Source: Eutypella sp. D-1 (taxonomy: Eukaryota > Ascomycota > Sordariomycetes > Xylariales > Diatrypaceae). From it: 64,000 nt of DNA. The notes under the pieces were generated by a model. It made no database searches and had not been told where the DNA came from. It saw only the letters and a program-made list of their open reading frames with translations. The DNA lies in the NCBI GenBank assembly GCA_023313575.1, contig JAJTTP010000011.1, forward strand, positions 744,001 to 808,000. Direction: 5' to 3'. Of this stretch, positions 22,171-35,026 are shown piece by piece. The position numbers and the translations under genes are program-made. The first letter of the stretch is position 1. Each line of letters opens with the position of its first letter.

Positions 22171-24319
22171 ATGGAGAAGAACTTCGAGAGTCTGAGCATC
22201 GCCGAGCGCAAGATCATCGTCGCCATAGACTTCGGGACGACGTACAGCGGCATAGCATGGGCGGAGACCCAGCGGCATGATCGGCGGACCGCGATAACGA
22301 CCTGGCCGGTGAGCCAGACGATCCGGGACGGGAAGAACTCGGAGAAGGTCCCGACTAAGCTGAGGCGCATGGAACAGGGCGTACAATGGGGCTTCCAAGT
22401 ACCGCTCCAAGCACCGCCCGAGGAGGTGCAGGAGTGGTTTAAACTGTAATTGTGATCCCGGACTTACAATATCATATGTTTGGCCGGAGAGAGGTGCTAA
22501 GATATAATTTTGTAGGGATCTAGACCCATCCCTCCGGCCGTCGTCATCGGCACAGAATAAGACGGAAGACCGCCGCGACCCAGAGCAGCTGGTGGCAGAC
22601 TACCTAAAACAGCTGGGTTCGCACCTCATGTACACGCTGCGGCAGAAGCTAGGCGAGGGCATCGTGCGCAACGTGCCACGCGAGTTCATCCTCACCGTGC
22701 CCGCGATATGGAGCGACCTGGCCAAGACGAAGACTCTCAAGGCCTGTCGGCGGGCGGGCGGTCCGTTCCAGGACCGGCCCATCACCTTGATATCCGAGCC
22801 GGAGGCCGCCGCCATCTACACTATGCACGGGCTTGACCCACATGGTCTCCAAGTCGGCGACTCCTTCGTCATCTGCGACGCGGGCGGCGGCACCGTCGAC
22901 CTGATCTCGTATACCATCACGAACCTGAAGCCCGTCCTCGAGATCAAAGAGGCGTCCCCAGGATCCGGCGCTCTGTGCGGGTCCACCTTCCTGAATAAGC
23001 GCTTCGAGGCATTTCTTCGGAGCAGGCTCGGGGATCAGGAAGGGTTTGATGACGAGGTGCTGGCTGAGGCGATGGAACGGTTCGAGGATCAAGTAATTAT
23101 CACCCGACATCCCCATGCCCATGCCTGCCCCTTCTATACAGTGATTGCTACCGAGTGATTCCTCTTTTTATTTTTTCTAGAAGTGTGTAGCGCGGCGGAG
23201 AATACTGACATGCAAGCAGACCAAGCGACACTTTACGATGGCGGCGCTGCCGAACGACACGTTCCAGATACCCGTGGCGGGGCTGGCGAACAACAAGGGT
23301 CTCGGGATCCAGCGGGGGAGGCTGCTGCTGAAGGCTATGGACCTGCAGATGATCTTCGAGCCGGTGATCCTGCAGATCATCCAGCTGGTGCAGGAGCAGA
23401 TCGCGAGCAGCCGGGTGGGCATCCGCGCGGTGCTGCTGGTGGGCGGGTTCGGGTCGTCGGCGTACCTGCGGGAACGCCTGCGCAACGCGCTGGACGCCGG
23501 CGTGCAGGTGATGCAGCCGCCCAACGCGTGGCTCGCTGTCGTCAACGGCGCCGTCATGAAGGGTCTCGCCCTCAGCGCTCCCGACCAGCTCACCCACGTC
23601 CGCATCGAGAACCGCGTCGCCCGCCGCCACTACGGCACCGAGTGGGCCCTACGCTACGACGAGAAGAAGCACGCCGCTCTCAAAGCCAACCGCTGGTGGT
23701 GCGGCCTCGACGGCTGTTACAAGGTCAACACCATGAACTGGTTTATCAAGAAGGTAAGGCAACAACCCCAATCCCATCCTCTCTCTTCTTATCCACCCCC
23801 TTCAAGAGGAGACATATCGGCTGACGGCCTTGGGACAAGGGGGAGAACGTGTCAGAGAACGAAGCGATCTTCCACAACTTCTACCAGTGGAAGATCGTGA
23901 GCTCGGGGCGGATCCAGAAGGTGACGGTGGAGATATTCGTGGACAGCTCGAAGCGAGAGGCGGGCCAGCTCAAGGATGACCACGTCAAGCTGCTCTGCAA
24001 GGTCGAGGCCGACGTCAGCCACATCCCCGAGAGCCAGCTCACGAAGCGCAAGGGCTCCGACGGCGAGCTGTATTACGACCTCGAGTGTAAGCTAGAGGCT
24101 GTGTGTGAGTTTTTTTCTTTTTCTTTCTTTTAAAACGCCCTTTCTCATTGTCTTCTTCTTTGGGATCTCTCGAATGTCCCCCCTTGTCTCTACATTCCCT
24201 GGCTGTTTTAAAGCGCATGATAAGCCTGACAGTATGCGATAGACCGCTCGGCTTCTACCTCTTGGACCCTAATCCACAAGGGTCAACGGTACAACACAGT
24301 GACGGCGGAGTACGTCTAG
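22171..24319 (+). CDS. HSPA12-like Hsp70-family ATPase, about 577 aa
   Basis: Actin-like ATPase-fold protein related to Hsp70, of the HSPA12-like group expanded in filamentous fungi. Exons 22171-22445, 22516-23092, 23220-23753, 23840-24100 and 24233-24319 join in frame. Nucleotide-binding motifs are present: AIDFGTTYSGIAW (18-30, phosphate 1), ILTVPAIWSD, SEPEAAAIY, CDAGGGTVDLISY (about 212-224, phosphate 2) and LLVGGFGSSAYLRERL (about 355-370, adenosine). The C-terminal region is short and ends QRYNTVTAEYV, as in fungal HSPA12-like proteins, and lacks the canonical Hsp70 substrate-binding domain, lid and EEVD tail. Client handling as in BiP or Ssa is therefore not expected. The intron at 24101-24232 uses a GTGTGT donor chosen to keep phase and family continuity; a GTGAGT alternative two codons on breaks the frame. 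Confidence 0.85.
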
Positions 24320-25308
24320 GCGATGATGTCGCAGGATTACTGACTGGACGGCACGTGTATTCGTGTGACTGCCGTGGCCAAGGGGGTCTAACCATCTGCC
24401 TCCTGGATGGATGGTCTTGTTTGTGGAGTTTTGGAAATAACGCGCACGCCATCTTTTCTTTTTGAGTACGTCGGGTATCGGGTATGTCTGGGAGTTCCTG
24501 AAGTTAATTATATCCATTTCTTTGCAAACCACGAAGTACGTGAGCATAAGCTGCCAATGCTACATAGGGTATTCTTCAGATCGAAATGTGCGTACTCCCT
24601 ACCTAGGTAAGTAGGTAGGTAACACCCCCGTCGCGTCATCCAGTCGTCTGCCCTCCCCTCCGGATCCCGTGGTATAATCGGGATGTGGTACAATATACCG
24701 CAATCACCTTGGGCACACATCACATATGCAATCGAGCGACTGGCCTTCATGAGTGAACCTGTTGCATTTGCAATTGCACTAAGTTGTATATCTTTAAAAC
24801 GTATGAGATACTCTCTTCTATACATAGTAGAGGGGGAAAGGTCTGGTATAGCATAAACTAGTGAATACGAAAACAAGCGAAGGGGCTCTGCGTCCGGCAC
24901 TGCACTGCTTGAAACGCATTTTGCTGGTGAGCCGTCCCCGCGTCTAGGAGGCAGCGATCTATGCCGGCCTCTTCCTTATCTGAGGTAGAGCATCAACTCA
25001 AGATACCGCATCAGGCCCCGCCCGTTGTTTATACAAGTGACGTGGAAAAAAGCTCCGCAGAGCAATATGGGTAGGATTCGAAACTCAAGGAAATACCTAG
25101 TTAATGCCCGAGTCCCCAACCATTCTCGGGTGCCTTAACGCCAATAGTAAATGATAGCCATCGCATCTTCTCTCTACCATTGGGTTTCCGAGGCCCTATG
25201 CAAAATTCCGCAACCATCCAGTCCAACTCCCTCCCCGTAGCGTTTTGTGTACGCTTAAGCGTAGATCGTAACTAGGAAAAAAAAGACAAAACAAAACTAA
25301 AAGCAATC
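24320..25308. other. Convergent intergenic region
   Basis: Roughly 1 kb between the 3' ends of the Hsp70-like gene and SIP5. Contains a TACCTAGGTAAGTAGGTAGGT-like stretch near 24600-24620. No gene was recognised. Confidence 0.55.
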
Positions 25309-27902
25309 TTATTGCGCCAGGGGCCTCTGCTGCTCCGATGTGTTGAACTGGCCAAACTGCTTAGACTCGTCCGGTACCGGCGTTTCGGGTGTGACGATAA
25401 GTTGAGGAGGCGACAGACTGCCATCCCTGCCAGCTGTCCCCGAGCTATTCGAAGAAGTATGGATAGGGGGCAGGAGTGAGTTCGCCTTCTCGCCCTCGTG
25501 GTAGTCTCTGGGCCGAACAGTGTTGTCAGCATGCTCAACGTGTTCACCTTGAGCCTCGTCTGCGTCAGCCGTCTTCGAGTCGGGGCTCTGATCATCTTCT
25601 CCCGGTTCTCCATCAATTGGAACACCGACCATCTCCGCCAAACTTCTGAAATTGAACATGGGTTCCGAAGGTGTTGTTGTGGTATCCTCGTCATCAGTCT
25701 GGCCACCTAAGCTCAGTCCACTAGATCTCCTATTCTGGAGAGTCTCCCTCGTATCTTTACCGGTATAACTACCGGATACGGTATCCACATCGGAACTAAT
25801 AGAACTCGCGTTGCTCATCTGACGAAGGTGTGAAGAGCCCCTTGACTGTGTAGAGGACGCGGTCAAAGCTGGCGGTTGCGTTGAATCGGGACGGCTTGAA
25901 GATGCCTCAGTACGGTCGACTGCCTTGCCTTTATCGTCCTCAGATGATAGCTGCGCAGATCCAGATCCCGAAGCTGCAGACAACTGGCCACTGTTTTGTC
26001 CGGCAGGGGGTGCTTCTGTGCGCAGATTGCTGAGGGCACTATTTCCTCGCCTGCGTCCAAGGCTCAAGCTCAGAGAGCTGGCGCTAGCACCACTCCCGGC
26101 CTGGCTGCCGTATACATCGCCCTTGTTTTTCTTGGCTGCTTTACGCTCATCCTTCTCTCGCTTCTTGGCCTCCTTCCGGGCTTCCTTTTCCGCCTTAAGA
26201 CGACGTTCCTCCTCGTCAGCCAAGCTCAGCCTTATAGCTTCTGCCATCATCATACTCTCCAAGTGTGCAGCGTCAAATCGTTCTCGACCTAGCGTAGATC
26301 TACCGGTCGTGAGACGAGGGCCTGATTCGGCCCCCTCGTGAGATTCGGGGTTTCCATCATACTGAGATTGTGCATTTGCACTGCCACCTGGCGTCTCAGT
26401 GCCACGATTGTCTCTAGTGTTACGTCGGCTGAATCTACTTGACCGACTAAAGATCGAGCGTGATTCATTGTTACTCATCATAAATGCGGCATGATGCAGA
26501 GCATCCGCGGCGGCGGCTCTCCTATGTTGCTGCGCACGGGCGGCAGCTAATTTGGTAGTCCACTCAGGCCGAATGCGGTCGGTTGTGATAACACCAGGTG
26601 CATTGGCGGCCAAACTTTGCGCTCTCTTGCGATTAGCTTGAGTTGGCGAAGTAGGCGACATGGGTGAGAGATTCGAGTGCAGGGAACTCGAGGAGGACAT
26701 GGCGGTGCCCATAGTACCAAGTGCGGGTGTGTTGAAGGCGTACGTTAGGCCGCGTCGAAATGGAGGGGGCTCATACGTGACGCCGAACTCTGTCTGTGTG
26801 CAGTAAGGGCATTTCGCAGGTTCCATGATCAGCTCCCCTGTTTGTTCTTCATTACTAGCAGGGGTTCCAGCGCCACCTTCGTCATCGTGATGTTCGGGGT
26901 AGTGGGGATCGGGTCTCTTAATTTGCACGAAACATTCACTGCAGATTAACTGATCACAGCAGCGAGTGCGGTTCATATAGGGAGGATAGTACATCAGGCA
27001 GAGTGGGCACTCGGTGCCTTCCTTGTAGAGGAACACCTCGAGAGGTTGGCCGTTCACAAATGGATCTTGCGGCAGGTTGATCTCACGAGGTGTAATATCA
27101 GTGTTGGATCCATTCCGCGTCAGGTTCAAGGCGGCCGCTAAAGCCTTGTGTGGTTTTAACGGGGAACTTGTTCTCGGAGCGGGTGACGTCGGGGAAGGCA
27201 GTGTGCTAGGATTAGAACCTGTCATATCCGACGACGCCGACATCGTCCTAGGTCCGATCGGCACAGTCAGATTGTTGCTGTTGGGTGTCGACGGGCTGGC
27301 CGTATCAGTGGGCCTGGGCCGGGGGACAAGGTTCTCCGGAACCTTATCAGCTGGGGGGATTTCGAGGCCACGTGCAGCGGCGATAATCTGATGCTCCGCC
27401 CAGCTGTGGTTGAAATCATCTAGCCCACGCCAGAAAGGCGCCAGGCGCCTCTCAATCTAAAGCAAGTATGATACATTAATGCGTGTCCTGGGCTGATAGG
27501 TTGGTTGCTTTTTCTTACCTGTAGTTGACGCACGACGGGTTTGCTAAAGTCCTCAGAGGCGGTGTAGATGCCTGTAGTTACGAGGTAGCCTCCATCAACG
27601 TGCTCCTCTCTCATACTTCGATCGCGCTCTTTGATTCGTGCTACCCGTTCTCTCTCTAACCTCCGGGCTTCTCTCTCTTGTCTGGTCTCTCGATGTTCAA
27701 AGGGCGCATCTTGTCGGCGTGAGGTTGAGTTTCCGGTGATGGGAAGGCCCAAGGCCGCAAGTTCGGCTCTACTGACGCGCCGTGATCGATCAGGCAGATC
27801 TCCCTGATAGCCGGCACCTCCTGAGCTGCCACCCGCCTCTGCACCGGCGCCTGGTCCGAATCGAGACCCACCACGTGCTTCTTTCCCGTGTGTGTTACCC
27901 AT
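25309..27902 (-). CDS. SIP5: Sip5-like protein (Snf1-interacting protein family)
   Basis: Predicted cytosolic protein linked in yeast to Snf1 kinase and the Reg1/Glc7 phosphatase in glucose signalling. Two exons (27519-27902, 25309-27456; 62-nt intron) give about 843 residues, as expected for filamentous fungi. The start [10 protein letters not shown] is characteristic and could be myristoylated (Gly2). A charged helix ([20 protein letters not shown]) precedes the conserved core [20 protein letters not shown]-like zinc module follows: [24 protein letters not shown] and [19 protein letters not shown], the Sip5 hallmark. The C-terminal half is low-complexity (Ser, Gly, Lys/Glu), with an acidic/basic helix ([20 protein letters not shown]). 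Identification is strong; the role in this fungus is inferred. Its leader is probably long and pyrimidine-rich in the sense strand (27903-28700). Confidence 0.9.
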
Positions 27903-30900
27903 ACTCGCAGAGATAGATTACCGGAAAGAGGTAGAGCACAAAGATGGGAAGGGGGATATTATGAACAGCAGTGATATTGGGGGTTCATGAGCATCCGCGA
28001 GAGCTAGCGAGTTAAAAATGCAAGGAAGTGGGAAGTGAATTAAGCTAGCGGTATATTTGGCGATATATTTTGTATTCGTGCTACAGCTGATGGAAGGTGA
28101 ATACCAGCTATTTGGAGATAAAAGATTGATGGATTTGGCATCCACGTAATAATCTGTTGCGTCTGTTGCGTAGTGTGTCGGCGGTATGAAGGGATGTATT
28201 ATATACGATGACCGACGTGATCGACGACTCGTAAAGTTGGCGTAGATTCGAGCCGGAGTCGTCCGGATGATGAGGAAGATTCGATTTTGCTATCGTTATC
28301 GAAGGTAGGCAAGTCAAGCTTGAAGATACTCAAGGCGGACCAACGAGCGGCAATACGAATAGAGGGTGCAGCGAACAGCTGATCAATTGACGTTATACAT
28401 ATTGTCGTTGATAGTTCACAGTGTTGAATAGGGCTCGCTCCAGTTCCAAACCGCTAATCGGGATTCCGGTCGGCGTCGGTGTCGGCGTCCGCGTCAGATA
28501 CGAACAAGGTATGGGTATGTGACTATGGGTATGTGACGATGTGACGACGCGGCACGGTTCAGGTCTTTGGACACGACGGAAAGGGAACACACGGCGGGGT
28601 AGGAGATAAGAAGGAGAGAGAGAGAGACAGAGAGTATCTATCTGCCTTCCTATTTCTCGGACGACGTCGATGTTGATGTTGATGTCGATTTTGTTGTTGC
28701 TTGTTCTAGCCCATTAACAAGCTTCAATAGGAAAAAAGCTTGTTTTTTTTTTTGGTTGTTGTTGTTGCGATGGATGGATTGGATCCCGATCGATTAATCC
28801 ACAATCCTCACCTCACCTCACCACAAGTGCTTGCCGGTTGCTTGCAGGTTGCTTGCACTGAGCACACTGGGGGGGCAACTGAGAGTACCTTCTCTTTAGC
28901 CTCGTCTCGTGCCACTAACCACTACCTAGGTATGTACTTTACTTAAGTACGGCCCCGTACCAAGTAACCAAACCAAACCTTATAGACTCCAACCAATTAT
29001 GTAGGCGTCGGTGGTGGTTTTTGGTTTTTGGTTTTGGTTTTGGTACTGGTGCTGGTGTTGGTGCTGGTTTTGGCGTTGGCGTTGGCGTTGGCGCTGGCTG
29101 TACGGAAAAGTCGGGAGCCGTGGAAGAATGGAAAATGCTTGGATGATGGCACCGGGATTTATCTATGTACAATACAATCAATCAGCCCTAATTGGTTCCC
29201 CTCTCACATCCGGAGTAGATGTTAAAGGTAACATTAATGAACCCGAAAAAAAAATAGTGGAAAGAAGAATTCACCGAAATGTTGCCCAAACTGGGACGTC
29301 CAAGAATCTAAAAGAAGTAAGTGAAATATTATGTGTAGCTACATAACCTTTCGAAGTATGTAGTAGGTAGGTAAAGTAAGTAATGAAAAAAAGAGGTCCC
29401 GGGTACGGTAGTTGATAGGACCGGACCTTCCAATGAATCTACGAACTACCCGGTAGTCTACGAAGTACACATACTATGTAGGTTACGTAGGTAAGTATGA
29501 AGTAATCCATGGATGTATGTATTTAGGTAGGCCGAGACGGGAAGACCTGAGAGAGCTCAGAAGGTGGGGGGAAGACATACGGGAAACAACCCCCGTGGCT
29601 GAGTGGATTTGTTCGTCGTCAGAGTGGAACGAGCTTTCTCATGCACTTAGCTATATATGGTTAGGCCGTTCAGTGGATCAATCTAGGTAGAAGTAGCTAC
29701 AAATAGAACGTCCGCGGAGTTTACCTAGCTGTTACACCTGATATGCAATAAGACAGTAGCATACTACCTAAGGTACTGTAGCACAGCAGACTTTAGCGGG
29801 TCAAACAAGCCTGCGCCGACGCAGCTACTTCGTGCCCCGTGCTTGTAGAGCTCTATTTACTTAGGTAGGTATTATAGAGCTCTCCCCGGCTGTAAATTAC
29901 CATGTCCTGATCACAGGATTAGTTGTTGATGTTACCTACGTACATAAGCAGGTAGCTCAATAACTTCCAACATCGAGAGTTTTATTAGCAGATATTAAGA
30001 GGTTCAACACCCCTTTCATCTGCCTACCTAAGTACCTAGGTATTCTAAGGACTACGGTGCGACTGCATATATGTATCGTTCTCAGTCGAAAATCGTACCC
30101 AAAACTCTCTCCACAATACATCATTTGCCCCTCCGTACCTATTCTCCAGCGCTATCGCTACAGTGGATACAGCATAACCTTATACTGCTTAAGTAAGTGA
30201 GTGCTGAGCCCTTGTAGTAACCTTAATTACCCGACCAGTCCGTGTCTCTGTCATGTGACAGTCCATCTAGTGCCGTTCACTCTAACTAACTAGTATGCAG
30301 GCAAGAACAGGATAACCCTTATTACTCCTGGGCAGCCAGAAGGGTTTACCCGCCAAATGTGGCGTTCGTTCATGTGGCTAAGCTATGTAAATAGGGGGTG
30401 GCCTTCCATCGGAATACTATAGCATCTACCCTTACCCACCTAGACCTACCTAAGTAGGTAGGCAAGTGTTCTAAGCTCGTGACCCCCTCGGTATCCATAT
30501 TATACATCATGAATTTGTATTTCCCAGGCCTTAGTCAAGGCGAAACTGCTTCAGGCTCAACGATGAGGCATCGGCTACCATCTTGGACACGAGAAAGTGT
30601 TTTAATGATATAAATGTACAATGGAAGGCTCGATTGGCCCTGCAGGCCTTGTAAATGCCATATATCGAGCCTCCTCTTGATGTCCTGGCGGGCCTACCTC
30701 CCTTGCTTTGCAGAACTGGGGTATATGGTCGCACGTACCCTTCTTGTCTACGCCTAAGGGATGATTGATCATCTACGATCAGCCAATCAGTATTGGTTTG
30801 GTTACGTTTCAGCCAGCTAAGCTGACTAGAACGACAGGATGAATAGCTGATGACATACTGCATTAACTGCACGGAGCATGTGGAAGACCTCTTCAGATAG

Positions 30901-31070
30901 CCCGAGGGAGCGATAGTTTACATTTGTTGCGTACCTAGAAAGCTTCGCATACCAAGCTATTGCCATTATCCCCCCTTAAGCCAACCCCACTTGGAACCAT
31001 ATTGAGCATTGTAATTTCCTTTGCCAAAGCATAATCATATGGACGCTGTACCATCGGATTGTTCTATAGA
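27903..31070. other. SIP5 upstream region and gene-free repeat-containing DNA
   Basis: No credible gene in about 3.2 kb. The part next to SIP5 holds short simple repeats (GA run near 28612-28632, poly-T near 28743-28753, GT-rich block 29011-29099). Many TACCTAGGTA-like palindromes follow from 29340 to 30470. An ORF at 30531-30872 (-) has no recognisable domain. Confidence 0.6.
29011..29099. repeat. Degenerate GGTTTT/GGTGCT/GGCGTT simple repeat
   Basis: An imperfect hexanucleotide tract drifting from GGTTTT through GGTGCT to GGCGTT units. It makes artificial open frames in several phases on both strands. No sign of coding. Confidence 0.85.
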
Positions 31071-32620
31071 TTAGCCCCCTATACGCGCTCGTCTTAATAT
31101 AGCTAGCCCACCATCGGTGTTTTGGTTAGGAAAATTATGGCCGTATAGTCCGGCCCATAACTTGGGTCCTTGTGGACGGCCTATCACAGTGGTCCATTTA
31201 GATAGCTGGCTGTTGAGATATGTGGTGTGATCGCTTGTTGAAATTCGAACAGTCCCGGGAGCTTCTCTTACCGAAGTGTGAAGAGCCTTTGTCGGATTGC
31301 AAATTTCGTGGTCTCGCCAGGTAGACTCGACGCCCATTATTTTGATGCTAAGGAGTCGTTGCGCGCATTCGTCTACCGAAAGCTGAAGAAGCCTTTCAAC
31401 TTGAAGACATTTCAAATCGACTTGGCTTCTTTTCCTCAGCTCCTTGGTGAGGGATCCCAACAATGCGTTATCGCATACAGCCTTTGAAGTAAGCATGTGG
31501 GCTTCCCTGCTCTTGCATCTGTATTTATCCTGAGGACGACGAAAGTCCATGATCTCGGCAAGTTTCGGTTCGAAGTCCTTCGCCATTTGTGTGATAACAG
31601 AATCATGCCACCAGATAACCCTGTCTTCTAAGTTGAAGTGGCTGAGATCAGCGCAAAACTTCAGCTGTTTTCCGCCCTCCACACGGTAGATGCCTCCAGA
31701 ATCCCGGTACATTTCGCTCGCCACCCTTTTCAAGAATTTTGTGATTGGGTCCCTGCAGCCAAGACTCCAGGCAGCCGTGAGAAGAGGACTGTCCATCACA
31801 GATGACACAGCGTGTGTAGTTAGAGCGTCGTTGATCATTCTGATCCAGGATGCGCATTGGTCCTTGGCTAGGGAATGAATGAGGAAGTAGTCTATTGTTG
31901 CGACAAGATGACAAATCGTAGTTGGGTCGCTCGCTTCTGGAAGGGACTTGCCAGTGAAAACTACGTCAAGAATTATCTTGAAGGAAGCCTGGTCTGTCTC
32001 GGGAAGCTCGACGACCCAGTCGCCTGAGTCTGGTTTCCTCTCTGTAAAAGGCCCATACAACATTTTGTCGAAATATTCGATTTTGCGAGCCAAGGTCCGC
32101 GAACAGACCTTGAACTCGGCGGTAGGAGAGGTTCCTACGAGAAGGATGAGATCATAGTGTTTGTCGAACGTCTCAAAGATGGTAGGAACCATCGGAATCT
32201 CTTCCTTGGCAGGTGTTCTATTATCGCGTCAGCAAATACTAGAATCATAACATTCTGTGGTTCAAATATTAATTAAGCATACTAGTCTACCTGAGTTTCA
32301 GGCTTCTTCAGGTCGGCAATGACATTCGTGGTGTCGTTCTTCTCAGGCTCGAGCTTGACATCGGAAGCGTTCTTGGCTGGAGTGAGAGCTTTACCCTTGG
32401 TCTCGTCTATAATGGCTTTGCTTCGGGTGTCTCCGCCTCCAAAGATGGAAATATCCTTCGTTTGATCTGCCTTCGCCGCTGTATTGGTATTCTCCGTCAC
32501 ATTGGACTTCGCTGCTTCACGCTCCGGAGTCCTTAAACAATCACTGCATTAGTATATACTCACTATGCACACTTTTGGCCCTGAAAGATCTCAGGAATAG
32601 TGAGTTACCTACTGCGCCAT
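31071..32620 (-). CDS. BTB/POZ-domain protein, copy 1 (about 460 aa)
   Basis: Likely protein-interaction factor; fungal BTB proteins may act as Cul3 adaptors, but no second adaptor domain is seen. Exons 32613-32620 (8 nt, MAQ start), 32291-32531 and 31071-32204 join in frame. The last intron uses an AAG acceptor, chosen because the better-looking TAG 13 nt upstream breaks phase. The N-terminal 80 residues are polar and disordered and include SIFGGGDTRS. The BTB fold starts at about residue 90: YDLILLVGTSPTAEFKVCSR, then FDKMLYGPFTERKP and WVVELPETDQASFKIILDVV. The C-terminal 250 residues are helical, with no known domain. A neighbouring copy at 33655-35026 shares the same layout, including SIFGG near the start, showing a local tandem duplication. 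Confidence 0.8.
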
Positions 32621-33654
32621 GACGTATCCTGATCTCCTAGTTTTCCTGGGTTGTGGTTACCAGTTGTTGTGCTTGGCTGGTATCTGGAGGGCAAGTGAAG
32701 TAGGTAACAGGGAGGAGGTAATGTAGAGGTAGGAATAACGAACGAAAGGATAATATATCAGATGAAGGTGGCTGCTAGGGCCAGGGAGATGAAATCTGAT
32801 TGCCTTCTAGATTCAATGTGGTATGAAGGAGAAAGTGAGAGGATTTGCAGACGGGCTTTTGGGGTAGTCCAGGTGGGGGTAGGGAGAGAGGATGGTTAAT
32901 ATTTGGTAGCTTGGTTGCCTAGTAGGTACAATAACTACCTACCTAGGTAGATACCTACATGCATAGGTAGGTACTTAAGTAGGTACCTAAGTAAGTAGGC
33001 AGGAGGACTCGAGAACCGATATCTGAAGAAAGGATGCTGCCTAGGTACCCGGTAACATACCTAACATATCGGTGCGTAGCCTACTTAGGTAGTATGATGG
33101 ACTACCTAGGTACTACCTAGGCATATCAAGACGGCAAATTACCTTGCCGTAGATACCTTCATCCAAGTAGAAGCATGATACTTAAGTACCTACCACTATA
33201 CATAAGTACACCCAAAGTGAGCTTGGGAGAGGTGGATGTTGAGTTCAAAGTGGAAGGCAGAGGCAGCAGGTGACGGGATATTTGCAGGAGAATGTCTATT
33301 ACAATGGTATGAATATCTGAACTTTATCCTTGCCAAACAAGAAGATGGTCACAACAACCTAAAAGCCAGATATATCGGTCCCATGCGCGTTAAATATGGC
33401 TTCTCACATTATCTTTTTCATGTGATCATGAATAATATACCTTTTCCATCATGATATGCAGCTTGCCCTGTTCCTGAAGCTACAGTTAAGCTATTAGCCC
33501 CTGGTAGATTCACACATTGCCTGGACAACTATCTTTCCAATATGTGGGGTTCATGTGTCAAATTCTGAAGCCATTGTACATGTTAAATCATGAGTGAGTG
33601 TGCTAGCAGAAAACCTTCCGATAGGTAAACAGGCATTCCTGTCTTGGTGTGTGT
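32621..33654. other. Spacer between the two BTB copies
   Basis: Contains the copy-1 promoter and leader, a dense block of TACCTAGGTA-type palindromes (32920-33125), and the 3' flank of copy 2. A 72-codon ORF at 33236-33454 (+) has no recognisable features. Confidence 0.6.
32920..33125. repeat. Cluster of TACCTAGGTA / TACTTAAGTA palindromic motifs
   Basis: Many overlapping copies of the palindromes ACCTAGGT and ACTTAAGT joined by GTAGGTAC-like units within about 200 bp. Similar short clusters recur in the window's intergenic DNA (see findings). No coding or transposon features accompany them. Confidence 0.8.
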
Positions 33655-35026
33655 TTATCGAAGGTCCCATTTCCTTCTCTGTTGAAAGAGTGCCCCATAC
33701 ATGGCTGATGGCATATAGAAATTTTCCATGTTATTAGAAACTTTCCGAGTTTCCTGATGAAGAGCAGCTGTCAGGTCGCACATTGTATGCTCCACAGGCG
33801 TTGCTGGTATCAATCCATGTGCCGAAGGCAGACTCTCCTCCACAGTTTGTGCCACCTCCAGATTGATTCGGAGGAGGCAATCTTCAACTTCGCATAAGGA
33901 TCTTTGCGTAACAACGTCGTCACCATCGGTAAGCCAGGAAAGTGGGAGTCCTTCGTGTAAGAACTCCTGTAGGAGGGATCCTAATAGACTTCTCTGGCAT
34001 AGCCGTCTTGACTCATCACAGCACATGGTACACTCGCAGGTGAGGCTTTCGCTATGCAATAGACCCATATACACTTCGTTCCATACCATCCAATATCCGT
34101 TGAAAACTTTGGCTCTAATAGACGCAACAAGATCTGGAGTTCGAGTCAGCAGGATCGTAACATGAGGTTCACAGAGACTCACCACAGAAAACATTCGAGT
34201 CTAGGTGATGGTCTAAGTAAAAGTCATCGCTTTCGCTAAAGCGAAGCTGAATGACACCCTTCTGGTTGCAGTAGCTGTGTCTGACGAGTTCATGATAGAT
34301 CCTTTCTACCATGTCATAATAGCCCAATGTCCAGGCGATGAAAAAGCCCTGACGACTGCCGAGCACAGAAATATCGTTCAGCGGGCTCTCAGTGCGAGAT
34401 AACCATTTGATCCACAGCTCACGCCACGGCTCAAAAAGCTGAAACAGATCCCACTTGTCAATAAAGTCGAGCAAGGTATACATATAGTCTAGATTGGACT
34501 TCTTCTCGACTCTGATTGTGTTCCCCTGGATAAGATGCAATACAATTCTGAAAGGGTCGATCGCGTCTTCTGGAAAGGACACAACCCATTGGCCGGTCTT
34601 GGGCTTCCGTTCGGAGAATTCACCATAGAGCATGGTTTTCTAAGCCTTGCATGCCCGTTTCATGCACCGTGAGTCAACCTTGAATTGGGCCGTTGGAGAG
34701 GTACCAACCTGAAGGATGAGGTCGAAATCATCGTCGAATACCTCGAAGACTGTGGGTTCTAGCATAGGATCTATGCTGCCTGGTGGTCTATAATCTATGG
34801 TGTTAGTCTACCTACTTAGATGCTTTAATACGAGATCAAGTAGTTATGGGTACCTAGATTGGGTTTGTTGTGGGCTTGAAGAGGCTCCTTGGCTGGCCTT
34901 GGCCGATGTTACACTAGTCATCCGATGAGGCTGAGAATTTGGCGGTACTCCGGAACTATCATTGATTGTGTGAGCCTCGCCACCAAATATTGATGAGTTG
35001 ACGGGTACGATGGTCCTGGGAGGCAT
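33655..35026 (-). pseudogene. BTB/POZ-domain protein, copy 2, with one in-frame TAG
   Basis: Paralogue of the BTB gene at 31071. Exons 34854-35026, 34183-34787 and 33655-34133 join with perfect phase (419 codons), but codon 107 (34640-34642) is TAG, inside the BTB fold just before KTMLYGEFSERKP. Flanking sequence aligns with copy 1 on both sides (FDLILQVGTSPTAQFKVDSR; WVVSFPEDAIDPFRIVLHLI), so the stop is not explained by an intron; the only nearby removable segment would be about 39 nt and would delete aligned sequence. The third exon matches copy 1 around CQRSLLGSLLQEF. The ATG at 35026 (MPPRTIVPVNSSIFGGEAH) is the first in frame. I call it a pseudogene with a single nonsense change. Readthrough, a sequencing error or a truncated 106-residue product are alternatives. 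Confidence 0.7.

Noticed and set aside
23183..23824. 213-codon alternative-frame ORF in the Hsp70-like gene
   Set aside because: Overlaps the exon carrying the adenosine motif LVGGFGSSAYL in another frame and is Arg/Gly/Pro-rich; a shadow.
29011..29346. 111-codon Trp/Phe-rich ORF
   Set aside because: Generated by the GGTTTT-type simple repeat, which is open in several frames.
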